A DNA stretch of 64,000 bases from Inia geoffrensis (taxonomy: Eukaryota > Chordata > Mammalia > Artiodactyla > Iniidae), in NCBI GenBank assembly GCA_036417435.1, contig CM070903.1:59930001-59994000 (forward strand), given 5' to 3'. The notes beneath the pieces are model-generated. The model was given only the letters and a program-made list of their open reading frames with translations. It had not been told where the DNA came from and searched no databases. Positions 47,801 to 54,200 of this stretch are shown here, piece after piece. The translations under genes were made by a program, and so were the position numbers. Numbering within the stretch: the stretch's first letter is position 1; each line of letters begins with the position of its first letter.

Positions 47801-49619
47801 AAATGCAAAACCCAAGGCAAGAGAGTGCTTGATGGATAACACAGAGGGTCAGACTGGCTTTTAAGCAAAAGTGAACAAGGGCTTTTGCTTAAAAGCCAGT
47901 AATAGGTGAGAAAGGACCCTCTACCAAACAAGTATAGTCTTGAAGATCATTGTAAGGACTCTGGCTTTTACTGTACATGTGCCTTCCAAACCATGATTTT
48001 TCTTAATTTTTATTCATTGGGATAAATCATCATCTATTTCCCAGGGATTTAGCTTTTTCTCCTTGCCTTCCCATGTCTAGTAGGAAACTACAAGAATTCA
48101 CTCTGTAAACCAACAGTTTGCACAGGGAAGATCAAGGAGAGGGTCATTAATTCTGCTTTCCTTATTACTAAAAATACATACTAACAAGCTAACACATCCT
48201 TTCAGTTTGGTAAACAAGTAGAATGCTTTCTCAATACATAATCCTATAAGTTCAAAATAGCAGTTTTATATTTTATGTGGGAGGTTTTTTTTCTCTTGCT
48301 CCTCTCTCCCTGAAACTAAAAAGTTTTAATAATTGTGTATTATTTAAATGCTGTATGCTTAGTAAGTTAGACGTTTCTGATAAGATGACATAATATGCAA
48401 AAGAAGTTGACTGAATAATCTTAATTATGATGGGTTTCACAGTAAACAAATGTAAGCGTAGCAAGTGCTGGAGTTCTCATTTATAAACTTTTCATTTTAA
48501 CTTGGCCCAACAAGATATCATTTTAAAACCAGTCTTAGAAATAAGTATTTAAAAACTTCAGGACTAAAATTTCGCTTTGTCATGGAAAGGGAGAAAAGTA
48601 AAATCTTTTTAGAACACCAGAGGAACTTCTTGAATAGAGAGGAACAACCATTTCCATGGATATTTCATCCTACACTAAGATTTGTAAAATTTTAATAAAA
48701 GCTTAAAGAAAAAAAACACTTAAGCAAGAAATCGCTATTCATTTACTATCATTGCTCGCCTTTCAGAAAGGAAAAATAAAGATACAATAACAAAAAACTT
48801 ACCATAAAGGGTTATAAAAGAAAAACTCGAATGCAATTCTAGAAATTTATCTTTGAAAATAAGAAAGTCAGTCACTGCTGTAATAGCTAATGTGTCACAA
48901 TTTTTAGTTTAAAAATGCTGTTATTGCCAATGTAAAAAAAATTATGTATCTAGAAAGGTCAAGCTGCTCCGTATTATCACTGACGTCCAAGATGAACGAG
49001 TTTCAGCTATTTTAAAACCTGGGAAAGGGGGTTTTGCCTGCAACTGGGTTCAACGGTACTGAAAGAAATAATGTTGCAAATTTCACCTTGTTCCACTGAA
49101 ATCTAATAAACTGCGACCTCATTCACAACTTACTATTTCAAACTCCTAATTACAAGACTTACTACGAAATTTGAAAAAAAAAAGGAACATGTCATTTTAG
49201 TACCAAACAGATTCATTTCTTTAAAATAAGCAAAATCCTTGTTTAAAAAGTTCAAAAGACTTCCGATGTTAGAAATTAATGTTCTAAAACCCACTTAGCT
49301 GCGGACTACGCTCCAACCCGATGTACCCAGACGAGCTGAGTTCTGGCGGGTGAAGTACGCACAGAGCGTCGCTCCAAGTTTACCCTAGAGAACAGCTAGA
49401 TAAGACCGCAGGAGGGGGCTGCACCTTTTCCCGCGTACCACCCTACACCGCTCCCCACCGGCCAACACCGTGACTCCCCCGGCGTCCAGTCCTCAGTCCC
49501 TGCAGAGCCAAGCGTGAGCCTGACAACCCCCGACAAGCCCGGCTTACCTTGAGGACCGGGGTCAGGTACTCAGCCACTTCCAGTGCCTTTCCCTTCACCG
49601 TGTTAATCACATTCTGCAT
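21341..49619 (-). CDS. ATG3: ATG3, E2-like autophagy conjugating enzyme (complete, 12 coding exons)
   Basis: ATG3 takes LC3/GABARAP proteins from the E1 enzyme ATG7 onto a cysteine and transfers them to phosphatidylethanolamine on growing autophagosome membranes; ATG12-ATG5-ATG16L1 acts as the E3. Twelve minus-strand exons with proper splice sites join in frame to 945 nt: 49548-49619, 46648-46689, 42965-43014, 38963-39033, 37510-37617, 32317-32366, 30170-30251, 26473-26507, 26067-26222, 25160-25287, 23057-23125 and 21341-21422. The 314-residue length equals the human protein. Visible landmarks are the N-terminal amphipathic helix (about 1-24), a flexible acidic region (about 140-170) with the LETD motif ending at D169, K243 (the residue known to accept ATG12), the catalytic HPC motif with C264, and the C-terminal end FTM. 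All frames are open, so the gene looks functional. Identity is near certain; exon edges were read by eye. Confidence 0.97.
21423..23056 (-). other. ATG3: ATG3 intron 11, U12-type (minor spliceosome)
   Basis: The 1634-nt last intron starts GTATCCTT and ends ACCTTTAG. A branch-site-like TTCCTTAGC lies at 21436-21444, about 15 nt before the exon, as minor introns require. It differs from the TTCCTTRAY consensus at the branch position. The intron is phase 2. AATAAA hexamers (minus strand) occur inside, for example at 22510-22515. No repeat was recognised in it. Confidence 0.85.
23057..23125 (-). CDS. ATG3: ATG3 coding exon 11 (residues 265-287), U12-type donor
   Basis: A 69-nt exon encoding [18 protein letters not shown] and ELGVH plus the first two bases (AT) of M288. 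Acceptor cttttag|GCAT. The donor reads GTATCCTT, the canonical U12-type 5' splice site. Confidence 0.96.
23126..25159 (-). other. ATG3 intron 10, no recognised element apart from TG repeat
   Basis: I see no gene or clear mobile element. The 5' end (sense) is a TG microsatellite at about 25137-25159 directly after the donor. An A/T-rich sequence fills the remainder. Confidence 0.6.
25137..25159 (-). repeat. TG microsatellite overlapping the exon 10 donor
   Basis: In gene sense the donor reads GTGTGTCTG followed by about seven more TG units, so the 5' splice site is part of the microsatellite. TG/UG tracts are known binding targets of TDP-43 and CELF proteins. Confidence 0.9.
25160..25287 (-). 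CDS. ATG3: ATG3 coding exon 10 (residues 223-264, catalytic cysteine)
   Basis: A 128-nt exon beginning [18 protein letters not shown], then [17 protein letters not shown] and ending MCSVHPC. C264 is the catalytic cysteine and K243 the residue known to be conjugated to ATG12. Acceptor gttttag|CAA. The donor is CAG|GTGTGTCTG, running directly into a TG microsatellite. Confidence 0.97.
25288..26066 (-). other. ATG3 intron 9, nothing recognised
   Basis: A 779-nt A/T-rich intron. I see no gene, mobile element or regulatory motif that I can support. Confidence 0.6.
26067..26222 (-). CDS. ATG3: ATG3 coding exon 9 (residues 171-222, E2 core)
   Basis: A 156-nt, phase 0-0 exon running from [15 protein letters not shown] through [19 protein letters not shown] to WLFGYDE. 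Acceptor attaccag|GCT, donor GAG|GTAAAA. It encodes beta strands of the E2-like core. Confidence 0.97.
26473..26507 (-). CDS. ATG3: ATG3 coding exon 8 (residues 159-170, LETD motif)
   Basis: A 35-nt exon encoding [12 protein letters not shown]. Acceptor aaacag|AAT, donor GAG|GTTTGT (a weak-looking site). The LETD motif ending at D169 matches the reported caspase-8 cleavage site of ATG3. The length is not a multiple of three, so skipping would shift the frame. Confidence 0.94.
26880..28135 (+). mobile_element. LINE L2 3' fragment
   Basis: The stretch reads like the 3' part of the old mammalian LINE L2: ORF-like text around aaaaccttggagtcacactt and caatagcc-type segments, then the typical tail gataaatatttgatgaatga near 28110-28130. 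It lies in ATG3 intron 7 in antisense to ATG3. It is decayed and has no long open frame. Confidence 0.75.
29182..29419 (+). mobile_element. CHR-type tRNA-derived SINE with CA-repeat tail
   Basis: Perfect target duplication aatcaagggagg at 29170-29181 and 29420-29431. The body matches the young cetacean SINE seen elsewhere here, but it has about 16 extra bases near 29232-29248. Its tail is a CA microsatellite (29390-29419) instead of poly(A). It lies in ATG3 intron 7, antisense to the gene. Confidence 0.93.
30170..30251 (-). CDS. ATG3: ATG3 coding exon 7 (residues 132-158, acidic flexible region)
   Basis: An 82-nt exon encoding [12 protein letters not shown], then a run of six glutamates, DEGEAADME and the first base of E159. 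Acceptor ttcaaag|GAC, donor AAG|GTATTG. This is the disordered flexible region of ATG3, which tolerates substitution. Confidence 0.95.
30252..32316 (-). other. ATG3 intron 6, nothing recognised
   Basis: About 2.1 kb of A/T-rich intron without a recognisable repeat or gene. Confidence 0.55.
32317..32366 (-). CDS. ATG3: ATG3 coding exon 6 (residues 115-131)
   Basis: A 50-nt exon encoding [17 protein letters not shown]. Acceptor aaacag|GTATTG, donor AAG|GTACTG. The remembered human segment differs at two positions (T for A, N for S). Confidence 0.95.
33279..33635 (-). mobile_element. Older CHR-type SINE (long form) inside the mariner
   Basis: Target duplication gaaaaaacct at 33269-33278 and 33636-33645. 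The element is antisense: poly(T) at the left and the tRNA-like head (rc of ccagggacttcac...) at the right. It has the long body with repeated caactact-type segments. Confidence 0.92.
34222..34438 (+). mobile_element. Young CHR-type SINE inside the mariner
   Basis: Perfect target duplication gatataaagtttt at 34209-34221 and 34439-34451. Head ggcttccctggtggcgcagt; the tail is a short CA run plus poly(A). Confidence 0.95.
34665..34992 (+). mobile_element. Older CHR-type SINE (long form)
   Basis: Head ggcttcccttgtggcacagt, long body with several ccacaactact units and an A/T-rich tail. A short duplication atatgcta is seen at 34657-34664 and 34993-35000. It sits 64 bp after the mariner end. Confidence 0.9.
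35060..35260 (-). repeat. MIR SINE fragment
   Basis: Antisense MIR features: a ccttacaaac...taaggtaatgat block, then gaagtctccagaaaaagaaagt and ctgggactcaacccacacc. Decayed and about 200 bp long. Confidence 0.65.
35811..36227 (+). mobile_element. ERVL-type solo LTR (MLT2-like)
   Basis: It begins tgtgatggttaatttcatat and ends gactaataca, the typical ends of an old mammalian ERVL LTR. Internal blocks such as gtgggtgagcctcattcaatc also fit. No coding part is attached. The exact subfamily is from memory. Confidence 0.65.
36228..37066. other. Unassigned intron 5 stretch with a 123-codon frame
   Basis: No repeat was recognised. A plus-strand open frame of 123 codons (36476-36847, starting [15 protein letters not shown]) ends in a lysine run from an A-rich tract. 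It has no recognised family and is probably chance. Confidence 0.4.
37067..37284 (+). mobile_element. MER5A-like hAT DNA transposon
   Basis: Blocks gcaattttgcccctcgcag, ggcatctagtgggtagagcc, gatactgctaaacattctgc and gggaaaccctg match the nonautonomous hAT-Charlie element MER5A. Confidence 0.8.
37510..37617 (-). CDS. ATG3: ATG3 coding exon 5 (residues 79-114)
   Basis: A 108-nt exon with [18 protein letters not shown], then the acidic [18 protein letters not shown]. Acceptor tatag|TGCC, donor CAG|GTAAGA. This stretch belongs to the N-terminal fold leading into the flexible ATG7/ATG12-binding region known for the family. Confidence 0.97.
37618..38962 (-). other. ATG3 intron 4, nothing recognised
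   Basis: About 1.3 kb of A/T-rich sequence with no gene or clear mobile element. Confidence 0.55.
38963..39033 (-). CDS. ATG3: ATG3 coding exon 4 (end of W55 to residue 78)
   Basis: A 71-nt exon completing W55, then [18 protein letters not shown] and LVTKN. Acceptor tttaaag|GGC, donor ATG|GTAAGA. A serine stands where I recall threonine in human (YLPSGK versus YLPTGK). Confidence 0.96.
39560..39790 (-). repeat. MIR SINE fragment
   Basis: Antisense MIR blocks: tatttatattcccattttat, gaagtcgggttgcccacag, and ggagccaggatggagccaag followed by gctcctgctcttgaacactg. Confidence 0.75.
41628..41846 (+). mobile_element. Young CHR-type SINE
   Basis: Near-consensus copy from ggcttccctggtggcgcagt to gtaccgc, then a poly(A) tail of about 28 bases. 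Only a short possible duplication (attca) is visible. It lies in ATG3 intron 3. Confidence 0.95.
41886..42592 (+). mobile_element. LINE-1 3' end
   Basis: Typical L1 3' text: accatatgacccagcaatcc, caatggaatattactcaatc, and the end gcaattataccccaataaag atgtta. It is a 5'-truncated copy in ATG3 intron 3, next to a SINE. Confidence 0.9.
42965..43014 (-). CDS. ATG3: ATG3 coding exon 3 (residues 39-55)
   Basis: A 50-nt exon encoding [16 protein letters not shown] plus the first two bases of W55. Acceptor caatag|TTT, donor ATG|GTAAGT. Confidence 0.96.
45440..45590 (-). repeat. MIR SINE fragment
   Basis: Antisense MIR blocks: catcttaaagatgaggaaac, gatttgcctgagtcagaata, and gggtctagaaggcaggtctt. Confidence 0.7.
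46467..46510. repeat. Two-copy 20-bp tandem repeat with an internal palindrome
   Basis: The unit attgtaattacaattacaaa occurs twice without mismatch, followed by attg. Each unit contains the 12-bp perfect palindrome ttgtaattacaa. Confidence 0.95.
46648..46689 (-). CDS. ATG3: ATG3 coding exon 2 (residues 25-38)
   Basis: A 42-nt exon encoding [14 protein letters not shown]. Acceptor ctatag|GAA and donor GAG|GTGAGT; phase 0 at both ends, so skipping would remove 14 residues without a frameshift. Confidence 0.96.
46931..47149 (+). mobile_element. Young CHR-type SINE
   Basis: Perfect target duplication gatttatac at 46922-46930 and 47150-47158. Near-consensus body with an A-rich tail, in ATG3 intron 1, antisense to the gene. 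Confidence 0.95.
47480..47980 (+). repeat. Old mammalian interspersed repeat, family uncertain
   Basis: Wording such as tatgccaagcactatttaag, gaggaagagcatttcaggca and gggaagagcaaatgcaaaac is typical of a widespread old mammalian repeat, also seen at 51870-52760. I cannot name the family safely (L1M or L2-related are possible). Confidence 0.5.
47843..47922. repeat. Inverted repeat with 19-bp perfect arms
   Basis: Arms actggcttttaagcaaaag (47853-47871) and its exact reverse complement (47882-47900) enclose a 10-nt loop. Outer 8-bp arms agagggtc (47843-47850) and gaccctct (47915-47922) also pair. Transcripts of either strand could fold into an 80-nt hairpin with a bulge. Confidence 0.9.
49548..49619 (-). 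CDS. ATG3: ATG3 coding exon 1 (residues 1-24)
   Basis: Starts [19 protein letters not shown] and ends at K24, phase 0, with donor AAG|GTAAGCC. The start codon has A at -3. In the family this segment is an amphipathic helix that senses membrane curvature. Confidence 0.97.
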
Positions 49620-50024
49620 CCTGGGGCCGGAGTAGCGGCCGGCCCCGCGTCGGGGAGGAAAGGGCAGCCGGGACAGTGGTCGGGAGTCAGAAAATGTCCC
49701 CGCTGCCGCCGACTCGCCTCAGCACCGGCCAGCGGCACCCGAGGGAACGGGACGCGCCGGGAAGAACGGGACGAGGGTGGGGGCGGCCGGCGCGGCGTGC
49801 AAGGGCAGGACGCGCCTCCTCGCGCCCCAGGCAGCGCGCGGCAGACCAGGCCCAGCTGTCACCTGGCCGCGAGCGAGGGCGGCGGGACTGCGCTGGAAGA
49901 AGAGGGCGCACGCGCACCCCTCGCCCTCTCGGGAGGAGTCTTCTCTGCCAGCCTTCACTCGCGCCCCTTCCGGCTTCCGCTTCTTACTCTCGCCCTCTAG
50001 CCGTAGCTCCGCCGCCACCTGGGC

Positions 50025-50057
50025 CTCACGTGACACAGGAGTCTCCGGGCACGTGAC
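50025..50057. promoter_or_regulatory. Paired E-boxes (CLEAR-like)
   Basis: ctcacgtgac at 50025-50034 and ggcacgtgac at 50048-50057 are each one or two bases off the GTCACGTGAC CLEAR consensus bound by TFEB/TFE3. The spacing is 23 bp centre to centre, about two helical turns. Confidence 0.7.
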
Positions 50058-50199
50058 GCGAGAAAGGCCGCGGTGGGGCGGGATCGGGTCGCTTCTCCCC
50101 TCCCTCCGGAAGCGTAACACTGAGTGCGCCTGCGCAATGGGCGCCAGGTCCGCTTTTGCCCAGTTGGGTCGTTATTGTGCTTTTTGTTCCGGAATAGAA

Positions 50200-50358
50200 G
50201 GGTCGGGTCCAAAGGCTTATTCGCCTTTCTTTTTCTCCCACAGATTCTCCGCGTATGGACCCTAAAAGCTACCGCTGCTGCTGCTGCGGACCTAGACAGT
50301 TACTGTCTCAGCTTTAGGATGTACGCTCTTCCACTAGAAGCTCTTCCAAGGGACCGAG
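50200..50358 (+). other. SLC35A5: Candidate non-coding first exon of SLC35A5
   Basis: The first coding exon has an acceptor just before the ATG, so an upstream non-coding exon is needed. A plausible donor is GAG|GTAACC at 50358/50359; TTG|GTAGGT near 50513 is an alternative. A short GCT repeat lies at about 50271-50288. The transcription start cannot be set from sequence. Confidence 0.4.
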
Positions 50359-51164
50359 GTAACCGCGCCCCCCGGGACAAGGAAGTGCGCGTGCGTTTGA
50401 GGGGAGGGCGCCCCAGACGAGATGCCTCCTGCGCATGTGTGACAAGAAGGCGTTCCTAGATCGTGGAGGGAAAGCTGCTCTTCCCGAGAAGGGGAGGTGT
50501 CTCTTTGGCCTTGGTAGGTTTACGCCCCACTTAGGCTGTGGGCATTGGTATTTCCAGCCCATCACTCACCAATCCCCTAGGCACTGTGCACTATCCTTAC
50601 TCTGGGTTGCTTTGGGTAGTTACCCGACCTGGAGTTTAATGGCCTTAACATATCAAAAGAGGGCCTTGGAGCCATTGATTTCTAAGTCGTCTTCTACTTC
50701 CAACAGTAGTTCAGTATAAATTAACACAGTGTTTCAGATATTTCTATTTCGGTCATTATTGTAACGAAATCTTTCCCATCAAGCTCTTTTTCTTCCTCCT
50801 ATGGAAAAACTGCTACTAAGGAGAAAAATTCAAATCTGAAATTATCTTCTAGAGCCAAGTTGCTCATAAGAATGAAAGTTAAAGAATTGCTTTTCTGCAG
50901 AATCCTGCAGTCCTAAAATGTCCTACCTTTGGCAGCACTTCTCAATCTCTAGAGCTCCCCCTCCTATCAAATTTTGACTCTTTCCTTTCCCCATAGTTTC
51001 TCTTGTACTCCCCAACTTTTTTGCTTTGGGTATAGGCATAACCAGACATCTAAAAATTCCTTTTTTGTTCTTCACAAATCAATGGTATTTGCATTGTGCT
51101 TAATCTGCCAGCAGGGTTGCTCATGAACTTGTTCTTCTCTTTAAGGCAATTAAAAAACAGTGGA

Positions 51165-51294
51165 ATGGAAAGCAATTATTGTGGTCATCCCGTGTTAAGC
51201 TCCTCTTCAGCAATGTATACATTCCTGCTGGGGGCTATATTTATTGCTTTAAGCTCCAGTCGAATCCTACTTGTAAAATATTCAGCCAATGAAG
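51165..51294 (+). CDS. SLC35A5: SLC35A5 first coding exon (residues 1-43)
   Basis: The acceptor after ttcttctctttaag puts the exon start at 51146, leaving 19 nt of 5' UTR before an ATG with G at -3 and +4. It encodes [10 protein letters not shown] through the first membrane segment [19 protein letters not shown] to SANE. Donor GAAG|GTAAGT. Confidence 0.94.
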
Positions 51295-54200
51295 GTAAGT
51301 TAAGATTTGGAATATGTATGGAGCACTTCCATCTAATCACACTTTATCTTTCTTGTCTTTAGTTTCCCTTGTATATAAAATGGGGATAATACCCTTAAAA
51401 GTATTCTGCTTCATGTCAGTGATAAAGCATGTTTAAATTTGGTTCTTTAAACTTGATCATTCCTTACCAAGAAGAATTTTTGATGCTGTGTGAAATTTGG
51501 GTCAGTTAAGTACAGGATCAAAACCTTTGCAGAACAGATCATAACATCTGACTGTTGGTTTAATCAACAGGTGTTTCTGGGCCTATAGCAATATATATTA
51601 TAACTTACTTTGAAATAGGAGATACATTTGGTCACTTGGCGTTTGTGAGGTACTATTTTAAGTACATAATCAATGGAGCAGTACAGGTTATTAGCTTTGA
51701 TAAATACATACTCACGAAATCTTTTATTATTCTTAATGTAAGAATTTGTATTTAAACAGTTTAATTCCACAAAACTGTGTTGAGAACCTCTTACTAGTTA
51801 TTGAGTACACGTAAAATCATGACATCATGATCATTGATGGTCTGCTTGGGGAGTCAGATGTGTACATAAGTCTCTTTCAGTTAACATTTCTCTGCCAGGC
51901 GCTGGGCTATATATTATTAGCGGGGTTCAAAGTGCATAAGATATAGACTTTATTCTCAAGAATTCACAGTTTATTAGAAGAGAAATACATGTAAATGCAT
52001 CATGAAAATACGGTATAATAAATGCAGTTCTATACCAAAGATACAGAGGTAATTTTACAAAGAAAGTGATATATTCTGTGTGGGAGAGCATGATGTGGAC
52101 TGTGAAGCAGTCAGGGAACACTTCCCTGATAAGGTGACAGTTGATCCACAAGAAGACAAGGTGGGCAGAGGTATACAAAACAGAAGCAACAGCCTGTAAA
52201 AGTGAACAGATGTATTAAAAAAGCAGGATGGATTGTAAGAATGTGTAGTTCAGAATTCCTGAGCAAAAAGTTTTAAGGACTTGGACGAGGGGGGGAAGGA
52301 GTGCTTAGCCAGAGAGGGCAGTAATGATCAGAGTGCTGAGGACTTTATATGTCATGCTAAGCATCTGGGACTTTATTCTCTAGGCCCTAGAGTCTGGGGG
52401 ACAAGGAATACTTGGAGGAATATAAACGGCAGGGTAAGATGAGAAAGACTATTATGGTAGCTGGATGGAGAATGGACTAAAGGGGAAGAGAAGTAGCCAG
52501 TTAGGGGGTTATTACAAATTCAAGCCACAGATGATGAAAACTATCCAGGGCTTTTGAAGTAGGAATTGAGAAGAGAGGATAGATTCAAGAAATATTCTAA
52601 ACATAGAAAAGACAAGACCTGGAGAATGTGTGGAATGTGGAGATTAAAGGAGATGAAGTATTGGATAGTTCAGAGGTTTCTGGTTTGGATGCTGAGTAGA
52701 TCAGTGATGTTCTCAACTGAGATGGCGACTAAGGAAGGAAGAGCAGGTTGGACAGAGCTCAGAGAAATTAACAGTTTTAGCTCTCGTACCTTCCATGAGG
52801 CCAGGAGTGGTGTCCTTGTTTACTGCTGTATCCTGCAGTGTTTAGCATTTCACACATGTCAAGGAAATGCCAGTTAAGTGAATAAATAGGAGATAGTTAT
52901 TCATATGGATATGTTTAGTGAGCATTAAATGTTCCCGAATACAGATTTGGAAACATTTATATTAAATTGACATTTAAAACCCAGGGAGCGGAGGGCTCAT
53001 TCAGGGTAACCACACAGAATGAGAAAATAGCAAAGAGCCAAGGATAGAACTCCAAGGAATGCCAGCATTTAACAGGACTGCTGACACTCAGAAGGACAGT
53101 AAGAAGGAATTAGAGGAGAGAACTAAATGCACATGACTTATAGAAGGGAGTTTGACTGGGAGGAAATTGCAGCATCAGGACAAGATAAGGATTAAAACCC
53201 ACTCTTGGGAATTAGTAATTAGAAGATGTTTGGTAATCTCAGGAACTAGGTAGTTGGAGTACTGTGGTGGGATCAGAAACCAAACTGCTTGGGGGCAAGA
53301 TCTGAGTGGAAAGTGGGTACAGTGGAGATAATGAATATTGACACTTTTATGGAGATTAGGAGGCGGTATGGTAGCCGGAGAGGGAAGATCTTATATTTTA
53401 TTTTTTTCGGTTGGGAGTTTTGAACGTATTTGTAGGAGAGGAGAGGAAGCCAGTTAATTGAAAGATAAAGGAGATATACTGAAACCCGAGGAAATAATTA
53501 TTGGAGCAAAGCCCCTGAAGAGAAGGGAAGGTTTTAATGGGGAGAATGGGTGAATAGTGGGGCCATGGCTCCTCTCTCTGGGAGTGAAGGGAAACCAATA
53601 AAGATGAATGTGGTGTAGATAAGGTTGGAGTGTGGGCAGAAGAGTGGAGGGAGGTCACACATGATGCTGCGATACGATTTGGGATCAACCATGAGAGAAA
53701 TGCAAGGAGAAAAACAAAAACGATGAAAAGCAAGAATGAGTTAAAGAGCAGTGACAAGAGTTTGAAAGTTGTGATATGAAGCCCCCCCCATTTGTGTGCG
53801 TGCATGTTTGCTCATGTGTATCATGCTAGAAAGTAAAGCAAAGTATTGTTGGAGGATAATGGAAATGTGATTTCAGTATAACTTTGAGCTCAGAAGAGGG
53901 AGGAAGAGACGTTTTTAACTGAGCTTTGAATAATGGAGAAAGTTTAACAGGCAATTAAGTGCCTACTAAATGCAGAACACTTAATGCCAGGTTTAGGATG
54001 TCTTACAAGACATGATCCCTGTCTTGTAAGAAGCTTACTTTTTAAAATTTATTAAATTTGTTTGTTTGTTTGTATTTTTGGCTGTGTTGAGTCTTCGTTG
54101 CTGCGTGCAGGCTTTCTCTTAGTTGCAGCGAGCAGGGGCTACTCTTCGTTGCGGTGCACGGGTTTCTCATTGCAGTAGCTTCTCTTGTTGCAGAGCACGG

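Larger units (their letters stand above)
49420..50470. promoter_or_regulatory. CpG-rich bidirectional promoter of ATG3 and SLC35A5
   Basis: An abrupt rise in G+C and CpG density between two A/T-rich flanks marks a CpG island over the ATG3 start codon (49619) and the upstream DNA of SLC35A5. No TATA box is evident. Sites seen: two CACGTGAC E-boxes (about 50027 and 50050), ETS-like ccggaag (50107-50113) and its reverse form near 49967, and the NRF1-like tgcgcctgcgca (50125-50136). The edges are estimates. Confidence 0.85.

Noticed and set aside
49676..50459. Overlapping open frames up to 162 codons on both strands upstream of ATG3
   Set aside because: They lie in the CpG island, where stop codons are rare. 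The proteins are low-complexity R/A/P/S sequences overlapping each other in several frames.
53398..53805. A 135-codon minus-strand frame
   Set aside because: Antisense of a purine-rich old repeat-like stretch, with no family match or splice context in SLC35A5.
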